DNA from: Roseovarius sp. ZX-A-9 | GTDB lineage: Bacteria > Pseudomonadota > Alphaproteobacteria > Rhodobacterales > Rhodobacteraceae | Length of the DNA stretch: 64,000 nt | Reading direction: 5' to 3' | NCBI RefSeq assembly: GCF_028369135.1 | Contig: NZ_JAPWHW010000003.1 | Coordinates: 62,001-126,000, forward strand | Part shown: positions 54,893 through 64,000 of the stretch, one piece after another | How the letters are laid out: every line of letters begins with the position of its first letter | How positions within the stretch are numbered: position 1 is the stretch's first letter | Position numbers and translations under genes: made by a program | Notes under the pieces: generated by a model | What the model was told of the DNA's origin: nothing | What the model saw: only the letters and a program-made list of their open reading frames with translations | Databases searched by the model: none

Positions 54893-56040
54893 GATTCAGC
54901 GCGGCTCTTCTGGCTTTGCTACTCGCTGTGGGGCTGGGCGCCACGCCGCCGAGTGCGCAAACGCAGAACGATCCCGCAGCCGAGGCCGAAGCCGCAGCAC
55001 AACTGCTTCAGGACGCGACCCGCGCGCTGGATGCCGCGAAGGACGCGCGCGACCGGGTCAAGGCCCTCACCCAGACAGTACAGGCCTATGAGGTCGGGTT
55101 GCAGGCGATGCGTGTCGGACTGCGCCGCGCTGCCATCCGCCAGCAGGCGCTAGAACGCGAACTTGCCGCAAGCGAGACCGAAATCGCCCAGTTGCTGGGC
55201 GTGCTGCAATCCATGAGCCGGACACCAACGCCCGTGACGCTGCTCCACCCCACTGGGCCTCTGGGCACGGCGCGGTCGGGCATGATCCTGGCGGATGTCA
55301 CCCCGGCGCTGCACGAGAAGGTGCGCGCATTGCGGGTAAAGCTTGATGACCTCGCGGTATTGCACGCGCTGCAACAAAGCGCTGCCGACCGTCTGCAGGA
55401 CGGGCTGCGCGGAGCGCAGGCGGCACGCACCGCCCTCAGCCAGGCCATCGCGGACCGCACCGATCTGCCGCGCCGCTTTACCGAAGACCCGGTCAAGACC
55501 GCGCTGTTGATCGCGTCAACCGAATCGCTCGACGGGTTCGCCAGTGGTCTCAGCCAGATCGCCGTGGACGAGGACGCCGCCCCACTGCCCGGAATCGAGG
55601 CCAGCAAAGGCACGCTGCCGCTGCCGGTGCAGGGCCGTCTGCTGCGCCGCGCAGGCGAAGCGGATGCGGCCGGCATCACGCGCCCCGGCATCCTGATCGC
55701 CACACCGCCGCGCGCGGTGGTCACCACCCCAGCCGCTGCAACGCTGCGCTTTCGCGGGCCTCTTCTGGATTATGGGACCGTCGCCATACTAGAACCACAA
55801 TCCGGTATTCTGCTAGTTTTTGCCGGGATGGAGGTGGTTTATGGCGACATCGGCCAGGTCCTGCCCAAGGGCAGCCCGGTAGGATTGATGGGCGGAATTG
55901 ATCCGGGCGATGACGGGATTGTTCCCGCGCGGCTGCAAGACGCCGGTTCCGATTGGACAGAAACCCTCTATATAGAGATCAGACAGGATAACACACCGGT
56001 AGACCCTGCCCTGTGGTTCCGAACAGACAAGGATGATTGA
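54889..56040 (+). CDS. EnvC-like protein with degenerate LytM (M23) domain
   Basis: The 383-residue protein has a signal peptide (MRFSAALLALLLAVGLGATPPSAQ), a long coiled-coil region (about residues 30-215) and a C-terminal LytM-like domain (about 270-380, DYGTVAILEPQSG, GMEVVYGDIGQVLPKGSPVG, LYIEIRQDNTPVDPALW). The M23 zinc ligands are absent: the HxH strand reads YIEI and no His-x3-Asp pair is seen. Like E. coli EnvC, it is therefore expected to activate amidases rather than cut peptidoglycan itself. It is coupled to gpmI and followed by ctpA, its usual neighbour. Confidence 0.88.
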   Translation: MRFSAALLALLLAVGLGATPPSAQTQNDPAAEAEAAAQLLQDATRALDAAKDARDRVKALTQTVQAYEVGLQAMRVGLRRAAIRQQALERELAASETEIAQLLGVLQSMSRTPTPVTLLHPTGPLGTARSGMILADVTPALHEKVRALRVKLDDLAVLHALQQSAADRLQDGLRGAQAARTALSQAIADRTDLPRRFTEDPVKTALLIASTESLDGFASGLSQIAVDEDAAPLPGIEASKGTLPLPVQGRLLRRAGEADAAGITRPGILIATPPRAVVTTPAAATLRFRGPLLDYGTVAILEPQSGILLVFAGMEVVYGDIGQVLPKGSPVGLMGGIDPGDDGIVPARLQDAGSDWTETLYIEIRQDNTPVDPALWFRTDKDD

Positions 56041-56043
56041 GCA

Positions 56044-57378
56044 ATGAACAAATTTCTGATGGCCGCCGCCGCAGGTACGCTGGCCGGAGTGGTCGTAACG
56101 ACCCAGGTCGCGGCGCCGCTGCTGGCCCAGGAGGCGACGCGCAATACCAACGTCTACGAGCAACTGGATCTCTTCGGCGATATTTTCGAGCGCATCCGCG
56201 CGCAATATGTCGAAGAGGTTGACGAGGCAGATCTGATCGAGGCCGCCATCAACGGTATGCTCACCTCACTGGATCCGCATTCCAGCTATCTCAGCCCCGA
56301 TGACGCGCAGGCCATGCAGGAACAGACCCGCGGCGAATTCGGCGGTCTGGGCATCGAGGTCACGCAGGAGGAAGGCTTCGTCAAGGTCGTCTCGCCCATC
56401 GACGGCACGCCGGCCGACGAAGCAGGCGTCGAATCGGGCGATTTCATCACCCATGTGGACGGCGAAAGCGTTCTGGGCCTCACGCTCGACCAAGCGGTTG
56501 AACTGATGCGCGGTCCGGTCGGATCCGAGATTGTCATCACCATCGTCCGCGAAGGCGAGACCGAGCCGTTTGACGTGTCGATCATCCGCGACACGATCAA
56601 GCTGACGGCCGTGCGCGCACGCACTGAACAGCAGACCGTCGTGCTGCGTGTCACCACCTTCAACGATCAGACCTACCCCAACCTCGAAGAAGGCCTGAAG
56701 AAGCAGATCGAAGAGGCAGGCGGCCCGGATGCTGTCAACGGCATCGTCCTCGATCTGCGCAACAACCCCGGCGGATTGCTGACCCAGGCGATCAAGGTGT
56801 CCGACGCGTTTCTCGACAAGGGCGAGATCGTCTCGACCCGCGGACGCCACCCAGCCGATGGAGACCGGTTCAACGCGACGCCCGGCGATCTGGCGATGGG
56901 CAAGCCCATGGTCGTGCTGATCAACGGCGGTTCCGCCTCTGCGTCCGAAATCGTCGCAGGCGCCCTGCAGGACCACCACCGCGCGGTCATCGTCGGCACC
57001 AAGAGCTTTGGCAAGGGATCAGTCCAGACGGTGATGCCGCTGCGCGGCGACGGCGCCATGCGCCTGACCACATCGCGTTACTACACCCCCTCGGGCCGGT
57101 CGATTCAGGCCTTGGGTGTTTCGCCTGACATCCTGGTGAAACAGCCGCGCCGCGACCGCAACAAGGTCGAGGAAGAAGAACCCAACGTGTTCACGCGGAC
57201 CGAAGCCGGGCTGCGCGGCAGCCTCAACAACGACAGTCTGACCGAGGACGAGATCCGGCAGATCGAAGAGGACCGCGCCCGCGCCGAAGAAGTCGCCAAA
57301 CTGCGCGAAGAGGACTATCAGCTAGCCTATGCCATCGACATCCTCAAAGGTCTGAGCACGCTGAACGCCGCGAAGTAA
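56044..57378 (+). CDS. ctpA: S41-family C-terminal processing peptidase
   Basis: The 444-residue periplasmic protease has a signal peptide (about residues 1-29), an N-terminal helical region, a PDZ domain (about 90-175, with [27 protein letters not shown]) and the S41 catalytic domain with [15 protein letters not shown] (nucleophile Ser near 297-299) and the lysine in [13 protein letters not shown] (about 320-325). It trims periplasmic or peptidoglycan-associated proteins. It starts four bases after the envC-like stop, so the two are co-transcribed; a strong terminator follows. Confidence 0.95.
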   Translation: MNKFLMAAAAGTLAGVVVTTQVAAPLLAQEATRNTNVYEQLDLFGDIFERIRAQYVEEVDEADLIEAAINGMLTSLDPHSSYLSPDDAQAMQEQTRGEFGGLGIEVTQEEGFVKVVSPIDGTPADEAGVESGDFITHVDGESVLGLTLDQAVELMRGPVGSEIVITIVREGETEPFDVSIIRDTIKLTAVRARTEQQTVVLRVTTFNDQTYPNLEEGLKKQIEEAGGPDAVNGIVLDLRNNPGGLLTQAIKVSDAFLDKGEIVSTRGRHPADGDRFNATPGDLAMGKPMVVLINGGSASASEIVAGALQDHHRAVIVGTKSFGKGSVQTVMPLRGDGAMRLTTSRYYTPSGRSIQALGVSPDILVKQPRRDRNKVEEEEPNVFTRTEAGLRGSLNNDSLTEDEIRQIEEDRARAEEVAKLREEDYQLAYAIDILKGLSTLNAAK

Positions 57379-57413
57379 CACGCCAGCCATACGACCGGTT
57401 TGGCAGACAGATG

Positions 57414-57444
57414 AAACGCCCCGCAAATTTTTGCGGGGCGTTTT
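57414..57444 (+). terminator. Rho-independent terminator of the ctpA operon
   Basis: AAACGCCCCGCAAA (57414-57427) pairs with TTTGCGGGGCGTTT (57430-57443), and TTTT runs through the end. It lies 36 bases after the ctpA stop. Confidence 0.93.
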
Positions 57445-57568
57445 CGCATCTCGGGCATGGTGGCGCAGGATATGCCGCCATATTGCCGCCTGCCGTGCAG
57501 AAAACTGGAACATCACGTGGGATCGGGCTAACAGGGCGTGTCCTCATTCATCAAGAAAGACCCTGATC

Positions 57569-58051
57569 ATGACACCCGAACAGATCGCCGCCCTGCCCTA
57601 TCGTGCCTGCGTCGGCGTGATGCTGGCCAATGCAGCAGGCGAGGTCTTTGTCGGCCAGCGGATCGACAATTCCGAACCCGCCTGGCAAATGCCCCAGGGC
57701 GGGATCGATCCGGGCGAGACCCCGCAGGAAGCCGCGCTGCGCGAGTTGGGCGAAGAGACTGGCGTCAGCGCCGATCTGGTGCGGATCGAAGCGGAAACCG
57801 CGGATTGGATGCGCTACGACCTGCCGCATGATCTGGTGCCGCGCATCTGGAAGGGGCGCTATCGCGGGCAGGAACAGAAGTGGTTTCTGCTGCGCTTTCT
57901 CGGGCGTGACAATGAGATCAACATCGCCACCGAACATCCCGAATTTTCGGAATGGCGCTGGCTGCCTGCCGCCGATCTGGTGGACAATATCGTGCCGTTC
58001 AAACGCGAGGTCTATCGCAGCCTTCTGGCAGAGTTCGGCGACAAGCTTTGA
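57569..58051 (+). CDS. rppH: RNA pyrophosphohydrolase (NUDIX)
   Basis: The 160-residue protein is RppH, which removes pyrophosphate from the 5' end of mRNA to start decay, and also acts on dinucleoside polyphosphates. It opens [21 protein letters not shown], has WQMPQGGID and the Nudix box [23 protein letters not shown] (in parts), and [13 protein letters not shown] near the end. ATG 57569 is the family start. The gene lies after the ctpA terminator, so it has its own promoter within 57445-57568. Confidence 0.95.
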   Translation: MTPEQIAALPYRACVGVMLANAAGEVFVGQRIDNSEPAWQMPQGGIDPGETPQEAALRELGEETGVSADLVRIEAETADWMRYDLPHDLVPRIWKGRYRGQEQKWFLLRFLGRDNEINIATEHPEFSEWRWLPAADLVDNIVPFKREVYRSLLAEFGDKL

Positions 58052-58147
58052 CCGGCTGGCCGAGCGCTGCGCCGGCCCTTCGCCAGTGCTTTTCAGGCGA
58101 GGCTTGGCTGGCGAACGCAGAGTGATGCGCCCGCCAGTACCGACACC

Positions 58148-59503
58148 TTAGCTGTCGCGCAACGCCTTGAGCAATTGTCGTGAAGGGTAGCCATCGGGCG
58201 GTAGTCCGCGCGATTTCTGGAACTTGCGGATTGCGCCGATTGTCTTGGGGCCGATCTTGCCGTCGATCACCTGCACGTCATAGCCCTTGCGCTGCAGCTG
58301 GGTCTGGATCTCTTTCTTCTGCTTTATCGTCGTGGACTGGTACTGGCGTGGCCAACTGGCCTGTATCGCGGGCCCGCCTTTCAGCCGGTCGGCCAGATGC
58401 CCGACACCGATCACATAGGCGTCTGCCTTGTTGTATTTCTCGATGACGCTGAAGTTGTGAAAGATCATGAAGGCCGCGCCCTGTGTGCCCGCAGGCAACA
58501 GGATCGACGCCGCACCGTAATTCGGCACCGGCTTGCCATGGATGTCGCGAATGCCCTCGGCCGCCCAGGCTGATGGGGCCTGTTTCAACGAACGGCGGGC
58601 GCGCGCCGGATCAAATCCGCGAGGCAGCTTGACCTCGACTCCCCAGGGCTGGCCCTTTTTCCAGCCGAACCGCGCCAGATACGCCGCTGTCGAGGCGAGC
58701 GCATCGGTCGGATTGTCGGACCAGATGTCACGTTTGCCATCGCCCGTGAAATCCACCGCATAGGCCAGATATGATGTCGGGATGAACTGCGTATGGCCCA
58801 TCGCCCCGGCCCAGGATCCGGTCATGTTGCCCGGGGCCACATCGCCCGCCTGGATGATCTTGAGCGCGGCGATCAACTGCTTTTCGAAAAACCGCCCGCG
58901 TCGCCCATCATAGGCCAGCGTGGCAAGCGACTGGATCAGCGGACGGTCACCGCGGCGCGCACCATAGGCGCTCTCCATCCCCCAGATCGCGGTCACGATC
59001 TCCTTGTCGACGCCGAAATGCGCCTCGATCGCATCCAGTGCCTTGCGCTGGCGGCGCAGTTCGCGCTTGCCGTTGGTGATCCGCGTCTGGGACACGGCAC
59101 TGTCAAGGTATTCCCATATCTGCTTGGTAAACTCGGATTGATTGCGGTCCAGCTTGACCACGCTGCCATCATACTTAATGCCGCGAAACGCCCGGTCAAA
59201 CACGCCCGACTGAATGCCCGCCGCCATCGCCCGGCCCTTGAAACCCTTGATCCATTGGTCAAACCCGCTGTTCGCGGTGGACACCTGCAAGACCGGCGTC
59301 TCTTTCAGGTCGGCAGGGCGCAGCACCGGTCGCACCACGGGCCGCAGCGACGTGACCGGCGTGGCCTGACGCGTCACGACCTCGCCTACATCAGCGGGTC
59401 TGAGCTGCGGCCTGAGCGACGTTTCGAGCCCAGCCGCAAATGTTGTGGAGCCTTGCAAAACTGTCATTCCAACAGTCAGCGCCCACAGAAATCCTGTACG
59501 CAT
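58148..59503 (-). CDS. MltB-type lytic murein transglycosylase with C-terminal peptidoglycan-binding domain
   Basis: The 451-residue protein carries a signal peptide (MRTGFLWALTVGMTVLQGSTTFA), a proline/arginine-rich linker with repeated RPVVRPVLRPAD (about residues 30-70), an SLT_2/MltB domain with the catalytic glutamate in AIWGMESAYGARRGD and HTQFIPTSYLAYAVDFTGDG (in parts), and a C-terminal PG_binding_1 domain (LQRKGYDVQVIDGKIGPKT, GAIRKFQKSRGLPPDGYPS). It cleaves glycan strands in the periplasm. No lipobox is seen, unlike E. coli MltB. Confidence 0.94.
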   Translation of the reverse strand: MRTGFLWALTVGMTVLQGSTTFAAGLETSLRPQLRPADVGEVVTRQATPVTSLRPVVRPVLRPADLKETPVLQVSTANSGFDQWIKGFKGRAMAAGIQSGVFDRAFRGIKYDGSVVKLDRNQSEFTKQIWEYLDSAVSQTRITNGKRELRRQRKALDAIEAHFGVDKEIVTAIWGMESAYGARRGDRPLIQSLATLAYDGRRGRFFEKQLIAALKIIQAGDVAPGNMTGSWAGAMGHTQFIPTSYLAYAVDFTGDGKRDIWSDNPTDALASTAAYLARFGWKKGQPWGVEVKLPRGFDPARARRSLKQAPSAWAAEGIRDIHGKPVPNYGAASILLPAGTQGAAFMIFHNFSVIEKYNKADAYVIGVGHLADRLKGGPAIQASWPRQYQSTTIKQKKEIQTQLQRKGYDVQVIDGKIGPKTIGAIRKFQKSRGLPPDGYPSRQLLKALRDS

Positions 59504-59566
59504 TCGCTCGCCCTTTTTATCTGCCTCGGGGTCGAGTGTACCCGCAGATAGGCCGAATCGAAAGCG

Positions 59567-60283
59567 TCAAACAGCGGTCGTGCGGGATGGTGCCGACGCT
59601 GCACATGCCCCCATCTGCGTCAGGCATTCGCGAAGCAATGGCACACGCCGCGGCCGAAAAGACGTCTCCAGCACGTCCAGCCCGCGCATCCGGTCCAGCC
59701 GGAAAGCACGGAAGTCGCTGCGCAGATGGCACCATGCCAACAGGCAATGCGACGCCTGCATGTATACGATGGTCAGCGGATCGACGCTGCGCGTGGTGGA
59801 GCGGCCTTCGACATCGCAATAGTCGAATCGCACGGTGCGCTCGTCCCAGGTGGCCTGCCGCAGGGCGCGCACATCGATGCCCGGTTCCGGCAACGGGGCG
59901 AATCGATGCGCGCTCAGCACCGCATGTTGCAGTCGGTGCGCCTGTGCTGCGGGCAGTCGCGCGCGCAACTTGCTCAGCGCCGTGCCAGCGGCGCTGGCCA
60001 ACGCCGGATCGCCCACTTGCTGCACTTCGCGCAAACCCAGCACAAGCGCTTCGAGTTCTTCGGCGTCAAAGCCCAGCGGCGGCAGCGCCGCGTCCTCGAT
60101 CAGCGTGTAGCCAAAACCCGCCGCGCCGTCGATCACCGCGCCCAGCCCGCGCAGCGTGTCTATATCGCGGTAGACGGTGCGCGGCGTCACGCCAAGCGCA
60201 TCGGCCAGCGCGGCGGCGGTGGCGGGGGGCGGTGCATTGCGCAGCGCCTGCATCAATTGGAATAGACGGTGGGTACGGGTCAT
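59567..60283 (-). CDS. WYL-domain transcriptional regulator (YafY type)
   Basis: The 238-residue protein has an N-terminal HTH_11 winged helix (TRTHRLFQLMQALRNAPP..TAAALADALGVTPRTVYRDIDTLRGLG, shown in parts) and a C-terminal WYL domain (TVRFDYCDVEGRST..RSVDPLTIVYMQASHCLLAWCHLRSDFRAFRLDR). WYL regulators respond to nucleotide or other ligands and control diverse operons; the target is unknown. ATG 60283 is preferred over 60325, which has no family similarity. It follows the phnM gene by 136 bases on the same strand. Confidence 0.92.
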   Translation of the reverse strand: MTRTHRLFQLMQALRNAPPPATAAALADALGVTPRTVYRDIDTLRGLGAVIDGAAGFGYTLIEDAALPPLGFDAEELEALVLGLREVQQVGDPALASAAGTALSKLRARLPAAQAHRLQHAVLSAHRFAPLPEPGIDVRALRQATWDERTVRFDYCDVEGRSTTRSVDPLTIVYMQASHCLLAWCHLRSDFRAFRLDRMRGLDVLETSFRPRRVPLLRECLTQMGACAASAPSRTTAV

Positions 60284-60419
60284 GATCCCAGTATCGTCGC
60301 ACATCCTGACAAGAACTGTCATCAAGGTTGTGCCATGCCTGCCCTATAGATGTGCAAGGGATGTCCATGCACAGGCCCGGACCACACCCGGATGCGGCAT
60401 TTGCCCTCTTTGCGCGCCG

Positions 60420-61571
60420 TCAACCAAAGAACCGGTCTGCAACGGCCCCCTGAACATAGCTGAACCGCCCCCCCGCCAGCGTCGCTGCCACATGTCGCGT
60501 CCGCGCGTCGAGCACCACCAGATCGGCGCGCAGGCCCGGCAGCAGCGCACCCCGGTCTTGCAGATCCAGCACCCGCGCAGGACCGCCCGAAATCAGCCGC
60601 CATGCTGCTGCCAGATCGCAGATGCCCGCATCCACCAGCAGGAAAGCCGCCCGGCGCAGCGACGGATAGTGATAGTCCGAGGCCAGCGCATCGACGAGCC
60701 CCATCATCACCATGTCCGCCGCGCTGACATTGCCATTGTGCGACCCACCGCGCACCACGTTGGGCGCGCCCATGACCACCGCATCGCCACCCGTCTTTGC
60801 CGCCTCGGCCGCTTCGAGTGTTTCGGGAAACTCCGCCAGCGTCGCGCCTCGCGCACGCCATGTCGCGCGGTCCTCGGCGCTGCGGTCGTCATGGCTGCCC
60901 ATCCGGACGCCGCGCGCCGCCAGCGCCGCGCTTAACTGGTCTACCGCAGCGGGCACCTCCATCCGGCGCGCATGCATCTCCTGCATCATTGCCAGATGCA
61001 CCTCGGGATTGCGCCCGATCCGAAGCGCCTTACCCACCAGTCCCTTGGGTTGCTTGCCCTTTTCCAGCGCATCATGTGGCAGGTGATCGTTGAAAACGCA
61101 AAAATCCACCGCGTGCCGGTCGATGAAATCCAGCACCGCGTCATAGGCCTCCAGCATCGGTGTCTCGAACCGCAGTTGCGTGCGCAGGTCGGTCACGGCA
61201 GCACCGCGCACCTGCGCCAGCCCCGCCATCACCCTCTCGGCGAACTCGGGGCCGCGCATGCCGCCCTCCCAGCTGTAGAACTGCGCCAGTACGGCGGTGG
61301 TGATCCCGTTCGCCGCCAGTTCGGCCTCGGCGGCGATCAAACCTTGGTCAATATCCTTCATCGCGCCGCGTCGCGGTGCGAGATGCCGCTCGAACCCGTC
61401 GCCATGTACGTCGACGATCCCCGGCAGGATCAGGTACCCGCCGAGATCAACCTCGCGCGTCGCCGCCGCATCATCCGAAATGAACCCATCCGCCAGCGTC
61501 AGGGGCACGTCCTGCAACCCTTCGGGCATCAGCACCTTGGCGCCGGTCAGGCGCAACCGCAACCCGCTCAT
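60420..61571 (-). CDS. phnM: Alpha-D-ribose 1-methylphosphonate 5-triphosphate diphosphatase
   Basis: The 383-residue protein is an amidohydrolase-fold PhnM, the carbon-phosphorus lyase pathway enzyme that cleaves pyrophosphate from the ribose triphosphate intermediate. It shows [20 protein letters not shown] with metal-binding His-Gly-Asp, [42 protein letters not shown] and the C-terminal [14 protein letters not shown]. Length matches known PhnM (378-390). No other phn genes are in the window, so it is probably separated from the main C-P lyase cluster. It overlaps the upstream hydrolase gene by four bases. Confidence 0.93.
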   Translation of the reverse strand: MSGLRLRLTGAKVLMPEGLQDVPLTLADGFISDDAAATREVDLGGYLILPGIVDVHGDGFERHLAPRRGAMKDIDQGLIAAEAELAANGITTAVLAQFYSWEGGMRGPEFAERVMAGLAQVRGAAVTDLRTQLRFETPMLEAYDAVLDFIDRHAVDFCVFNDHLPHDALEKGKQPKGLVGKALRIGRNPEVHLAMMQEMHARRMEVPAAVDQLSAALAARGVRMGSHDDRSAEDRATWRARGATLAEFPETLEAAEAAKTGGDAVVMGAPNVVRGGSHNGNVSAADMVMMGLVDALASDYHYPSLRRAAFLLVDAGICDLAAAWRLISGGPARVLDLQDRGALLPGLRADLVVLDARTRHVAATLAGGRFSYVQGAVADRFFG

Positions 61572-62290
61572 TCGACGCCCCGCCAGAACAGGTCGGTGAT
61601 ATCCAGATCGTGGTCGAACGCGCCTGTCTTCAGAAACTCCGTCACTTGCGCAATCACCAGCGGGTTGTTCATCATGAAGGTATGCGTGACCGGCAGCTCG
61701 ATATGATCGGCCATGCCCTCTACCCGCGTCGAGGCCACCGATACCTTGCCGTCATCCGGCCCTTCGATCAGCAGTGAAAAATAGGGGTTGAGCGACCGCG
61801 TCCCCGCAATTACCCCAAGCGGAAAATCCACCGGCGGCAGCTTGTCGGTGAAGGTGTCATGTCCGGTTTCCAGCTGCATCCCTGCAGGCCCGTTGAGCCA
61901 TTCGAACAACTCGAGCCCGCCCAGTTCATCCACCACTTCGGAGCCGTGATTGGGCGGGCCCAGCATCACCACCCGCCCCAGCCGCGCGGGCCGGTGATCC
62001 TTCAGCCAGACCCGCAGCAGGATACCGCCCATGGAATGGGTGACAAAATGGATCGGCGCATCGCCACATGCGGCGACCGCACTGGGCAAAGCCCGTTCCG
62101 CCAGCACGGCAATACGGGCCTTGGTTGACGGGTATGTAGGGCTGACCACGCGGTACCCTTCGATCTCCAGCGTCTCTTGCAGCACCAGAAAGGATGCGTC
62201 GGTACGCGCCAGACCGTGCAACAGGATGGCACAATCTGCCAGAACCGGCGCAGGCCAAAGCAGCGCAAAGAGAAAGCCGAGCGTTTTCAT
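61568..62290 (-). CDS. Exported alpha/beta hydrolase (lipase-like)
   Basis: The 240-residue protein has a signal peptide ([18 protein letters not shown]) and an alpha/beta hydrolase fold: [16 protein letters not shown] (oxyanion HG), the nucleophile elbow [14 protein letters not shown] and a [13 protein letters not shown] segment, typical of triacylglycerol lipase/esterase relatives. A conserved Asp and the late VTHTFMM histidine complete a likely triad. The substrate is unknown. ATG 62290 gives the signal peptide. It heads a small unit with phnM (4-base overlap), an uncommon pairing. Confidence 0.87.
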   Translation of the reverse strand: MKTLGFLFALLWPAPVLADCAILLHGLARTDASFLVLQETLEIEGYRVVSPTYPSTKARIAVLAERALPSAVAACGDAPIHFVTHSMGGILLRVWLKDHRPARLGRVVMLGPPNHGSEVVDELGGLELFEWLNGPAGMQLETGHDTFTDKLPPVDFPLGVIAGTRSLNPYFSLLIEGPDDGKVSVASTRVEGMADHIELPVTHTFMMNNPLVIAQVTEFLKTGAFDHDLDITDLFWRGVE

Positions 62291-62347
62291 ACTCCCTGAG
62301 ATATGCGCAAATGCCCCCGGCTGAAAGTGCCATGAGAAAGGATCGTC

Positions 62348-62785
62348 ATGTCCATCCGCCTTGCTGTCCGCGCGGTCATTGTTCACGATGCCCGCCTTCT
62401 GCTGGTCAATGCCTATCCCGGCGGGCAAAGCGACCTGTGGTGCGCACCCGGCGGCGGGGTCGAAGCGCATGCGTCACTGCCGCAGAACCTGATGCGCGAG
62501 GTGCATGAGGAAACCGGCCTGCGCATCGACGTGGGTGCGCCCTGCCTAGTGAACGAGTTTCACGATCCCGAGCGTGGGTTTCACCAGGTTGATCTGTTCT
62601 TTCGCTGCCGTATCGTCGCAGGGCAAATCTGCGCGGACTGGACCGATTCCGAAGGCGTGGTGAGCGAACGCCGCTGGTTCAGCGCGGCGGAACTGCAGAC
62701 CATCCGGCTGAAGCCCGACAACCTGGCGCAGATCGCGTTTTCCGATGCCGTCGCCTATGACGCGCTGGAACGAATCGTCTCTTAG
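62348..62785 (+). CDS. NUDIX hydrolase
   Basis: The 145-residue protein holds a canonical Nudix box in [24 protein letters not shown] (positions about 37-60; REVHEETG is the core) and opens [22 protein letters not shown]. Nudix enzymes cleave nucleoside diphosphate-linked compounds; the substrate here is unknown. ATG 62348 is 57 bases from the divergent hydrolase gene. It converges on an EamA transporter gene with 23 bases between the stops. Confidence 0.92.
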   Translation: MSIRLAVRAVIVHDARLLLVNAYPGGQSDLWCAPGGGVEAHASLPQNLMREVHEETGLRIDVGAPCLVNEFHDPERGFHQVDLFFRCRIVAGQICADWTDSEGVVSERRWFSAAELQTIRLKPDNLAQIAFSDAVAYDALERIVS

Positions 62786-62808
62786 GCCGGGCTTCAACCC
62801 GGCGTGGA

Positions 62809-63657
62809 TTACCCCCGCCTGCCCGTCACCGAAATCGCCACCCCGCCCAGAACCAGCACGCTCGCGACGATAAACTGCCCGGTCAGCGCCTCGCCCAGCA
62901 ATGCCGCCCCGCCCGCCATCGCGATCACCGGCACGGTCAGTTGCGCCACCGCTGCGACGGAAGAGGCAAGTTGCGGCAGCACCGCGTACCAAAGCGCATA
63001 GCACAGCCCCGATGTGACGGCGCCACTCAGCACCGCAAGCGCTACGCCCCAGCCGGTCATTGTCGCGACATCCACCACACCGGGCAGCGCCAGCCCGATG
63101 GCCAGGCCCACCGGAGCGGCCAGCACGAAATTCGCCGCCGTGCCCATCAGCGCGTCGCGGCTCTGGCGCCCGGCCAGCGAATAGAGACCCCAGCCGACAC
63201 CGGCCAGCGTCATCAGGAACGCGTGCCACAGGCTGATCTCTACCCCACTGCGGGGCCAGAGCAGCCAGACCAGCCCGGCAAAGGCCAGCGCCGCCCCGAC
63301 CCAGCGCCGTGGCGGCGTCGCCTCGCCGCCCACCAGCCCGCCTGCAAACATGGTGATCTGAACCACGCCGAACAGGATGAGCGCGCCAAGCCCCGCATCA
63401 AGATCGGTATAGGCCGCCGAGAATCCGTAGAGATAGACCAGCAAGGATGCCACGCCCAGAACACGGCCAGCGCCGCCGAACCGCAGCCGCCCGCGCACGG
63501 CCAGAACCAGTAACGCCAGTGCTGCGGCCCCCGCCAGAAGGCGGATCAGACCAAAGCCCGCCGCGTCGATATACCCGCCCGCCAGCGCCGCGCGGGTCAG
63601 CACCGAATTGGCGGCAAAGGCAACCATCGTCAGCGTGGTCAGAAGGAAGAGCCGCAT
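62809..63657 (-). CDS. DMT-family (EamA) transporter
   Basis: The 282-residue protein has about ten hydrophobic helices in two EamA repeats (TLTMVAFAANSVLTRAALAGG; LLAGAAALALLVLAV; QLTVPVIAMAGGAALLGEAL and a closing VLVLGGVAISV). It is a paralogue-level relative of the 31857-32723 transporter, with no close identity evident by eye. The substrate is unknown. Its start overlaps the stop of the upstream acetyltransferase gene by one base (TGATG). Confidence 0.92.
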   Translation of the reverse strand: MRLFLLTTLTMVAFAANSVLTRAALAGGYIDAAGFGLIRLLAGAAALALLVLAVRGRLRFGGAGRVLGVASLLVYLYGFSAAYTDLDAGLGALILFGVVQITMFAGGLVGGEATPPRRWVGAALAFAGLVWLLWPRSGVEISLWHAFLMTLAGVGWGLYSLAGRQSRDALMGTAANFVLAAPVGLAIGLALPGVVDVATMTGWGVALAVLSGAVTSGLCYALWYAVLPQLASSVAAVAQLTVPVIAMAGGAALLGEALTGQFIVASVLVLGGVAISVTGRRG

Positions 63658-64000
63658 CAGAGCCGCTCAAACGCCGCTGGGTAGATCAGCGTCGCGTCCG
63701 GCGCATCCGTACCAGCGCCAGCCAGCAACGTGTGTTCAACCGGGTAAGGAGAGGTGAGCCGCGCCGCTCGCGCCGCGCTGAAACCGGCACGCTCATAGAA
63801 CGGCACCTGCCCCAGCACCACAACGCGCGTGCCACTCAGCCGCGCCCATTCGGTAAGCATCCCGATCATCCGCCGCCCGTGCCCGCGCCGCTGCCAGTCG
63901 GGATGGATCGCCACCGGCGCGAGGCACAACCAGCCCTTGGGCGCGCGCATCTGCGACAATGCGTAGTAACCCACCACCTCACCTTGGTAGGGCAGCACCA
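63657..64000 (-). CDS. GNAT family N-acetyltransferase (partial, 5' end outside window)
   Basis: About 114 residues of the C-terminal part are visible. They contain CLAPVAIHPDWQRRGHGRRMIG, the acetyl-CoA pyrophosphate loop of GNAT enzymes, followed by VVVLGQVPFYERAGFSAA, resembling the COG3153 (YhbS-like) group of predicted N-acetyltransferases. The beginning lies beyond the right edge; the GTG at 63998 should not be taken as the start. It overlaps the EamA gene by one base. Confidence 0.9.
   Translation of the reverse strand, partial: VLPYQGEVVGYYALSQMRAPKGWLCLAPVAIHPDWQRRGHGRRMIGMLTEWARLSGTRVVVLGQVPFYERAGFSAARAARLTSPYPVEHTLLAGAGTDAPDATLIYPAAFERL

Noticed and set aside
1-64000. CRISPR arrays, rRNA operons, tRNA genes, intact transposons or prophage
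   Set aside because: I scanned the intergenic gaps and saw no spaced direct repeats, no rRNA sequence, no tRNA cloverleaf with a T-psi-C loop, and no transposase or integrase protein among the open frames.

Overview
The window looks like chromosomal DNA from a marine alphaproteobacterium of the Rhodobacteraceae (Roseobacter group). The evidence is high G+C coding sequence, gene orders typical of that family (hemD-mic60-hemY next to tsaD-gpsA; DUF3576/leuS/lptE/holA; DUF2794-LysE; leucyl aminopeptidase-NlpC; rsfS-rlmH-gpmI-envC-ctpA-rppH), a bacterial mitofilin (Mic60), H-NS of the alphaproteobacterial type, and a glutathione-based formaldehyde dehydrogenase. I see about 70 protein genes packed at high density. 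There is no rRNA, no recognisable tRNA, no CRISPR array and no intact insertion sequence. The family assignment is inference from content; no database search was possible.

Layout. 1-6.3 kb: hemD-mic60-hemY on the minus strand (hemY runs off the left edge), divergent from tsaD-gpsA-YciI-EVE. 6.3-8.5 kb: a patch of visibly lower G+C with a membrane-anchored protein resembling Imm11/DUF1629 immunity proteins, a DUF1761 membrane protein, and a likely small RNA on the minus strand (about 8250-8430) ending in a strong U-tailed terminator. 8.5-13.5 kb: a 1-Cys peroxiredoxin, then an aldehyde dehydrogenase followed by a glycan module (GT25 glycosyltransferase, GT11 fucosyltransferase, and a kinase-like protein with an unusual C-terminal domain). 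13.5-16.3 kb: RluA-type pseudouridine synthase, hemC, and hemE in the opposite direction. 16.5-20.1 kb: MscS channel, HI0933-type flavoprotein, GST, GFA-type zinc protein. 20.1-28.6 kb: leuS-lptE-holA-hydrolase on the minus strand, then a GT4 glycosyltransferase, a GNAT, a DUF3576 lipoprotein and a YggS PLP protein. 28.6-29.5 kb: an H-NS gene with a long AT-rich upstream region.

29.5-35.9 kb: L,D-transpeptidase, FAD oxidoreductase and MnmD (together a possible split MnmC), EamA transporter, soluble lytic transglycosylase, dapA. 35.9-45.2 kb: NYN-domain protein, YghU, glutathione-dependent formaldehyde dehydrogenase, I78 peptidase inhibitor, DUF2794, LysE, methyltransferase, NlpC/P60, leucyl aminopeptidase, a helical HPt-like protein and carbonic anhydrase. 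45.3-52.2 kb: DUF4139 protein, asd, MFS transporter, HDAC-like deacetylase, second MscS. 52.3-58.1 kb: the rsfS-rlmH-gpmI-envC-ctpA-rppH cluster. 58.1-64 kb: MltB-type transglycosylase, WYL regulator, phnM with a lipase-like gene, NUDIX, EamA and a GNAT cut by the right edge.

Taken together, four heme-pathway genes (hemD, hemY, hemC, hemE) lie within about 16 kb. Envelope and peptidoglycan functions recur (two lytic transglycosylases, L,D-transpeptidase, EnvC-like, CtpA, NlpC/P60, LptE, two MscS). The observations most worth a second look are the putative small RNA, the orphan immunity-like protein, the kinase with a degenerate acyl-CoA-synthetase-like C-terminus, the split-MnmC arrangement, and an RsfS gene whose best start is a CTG codon.
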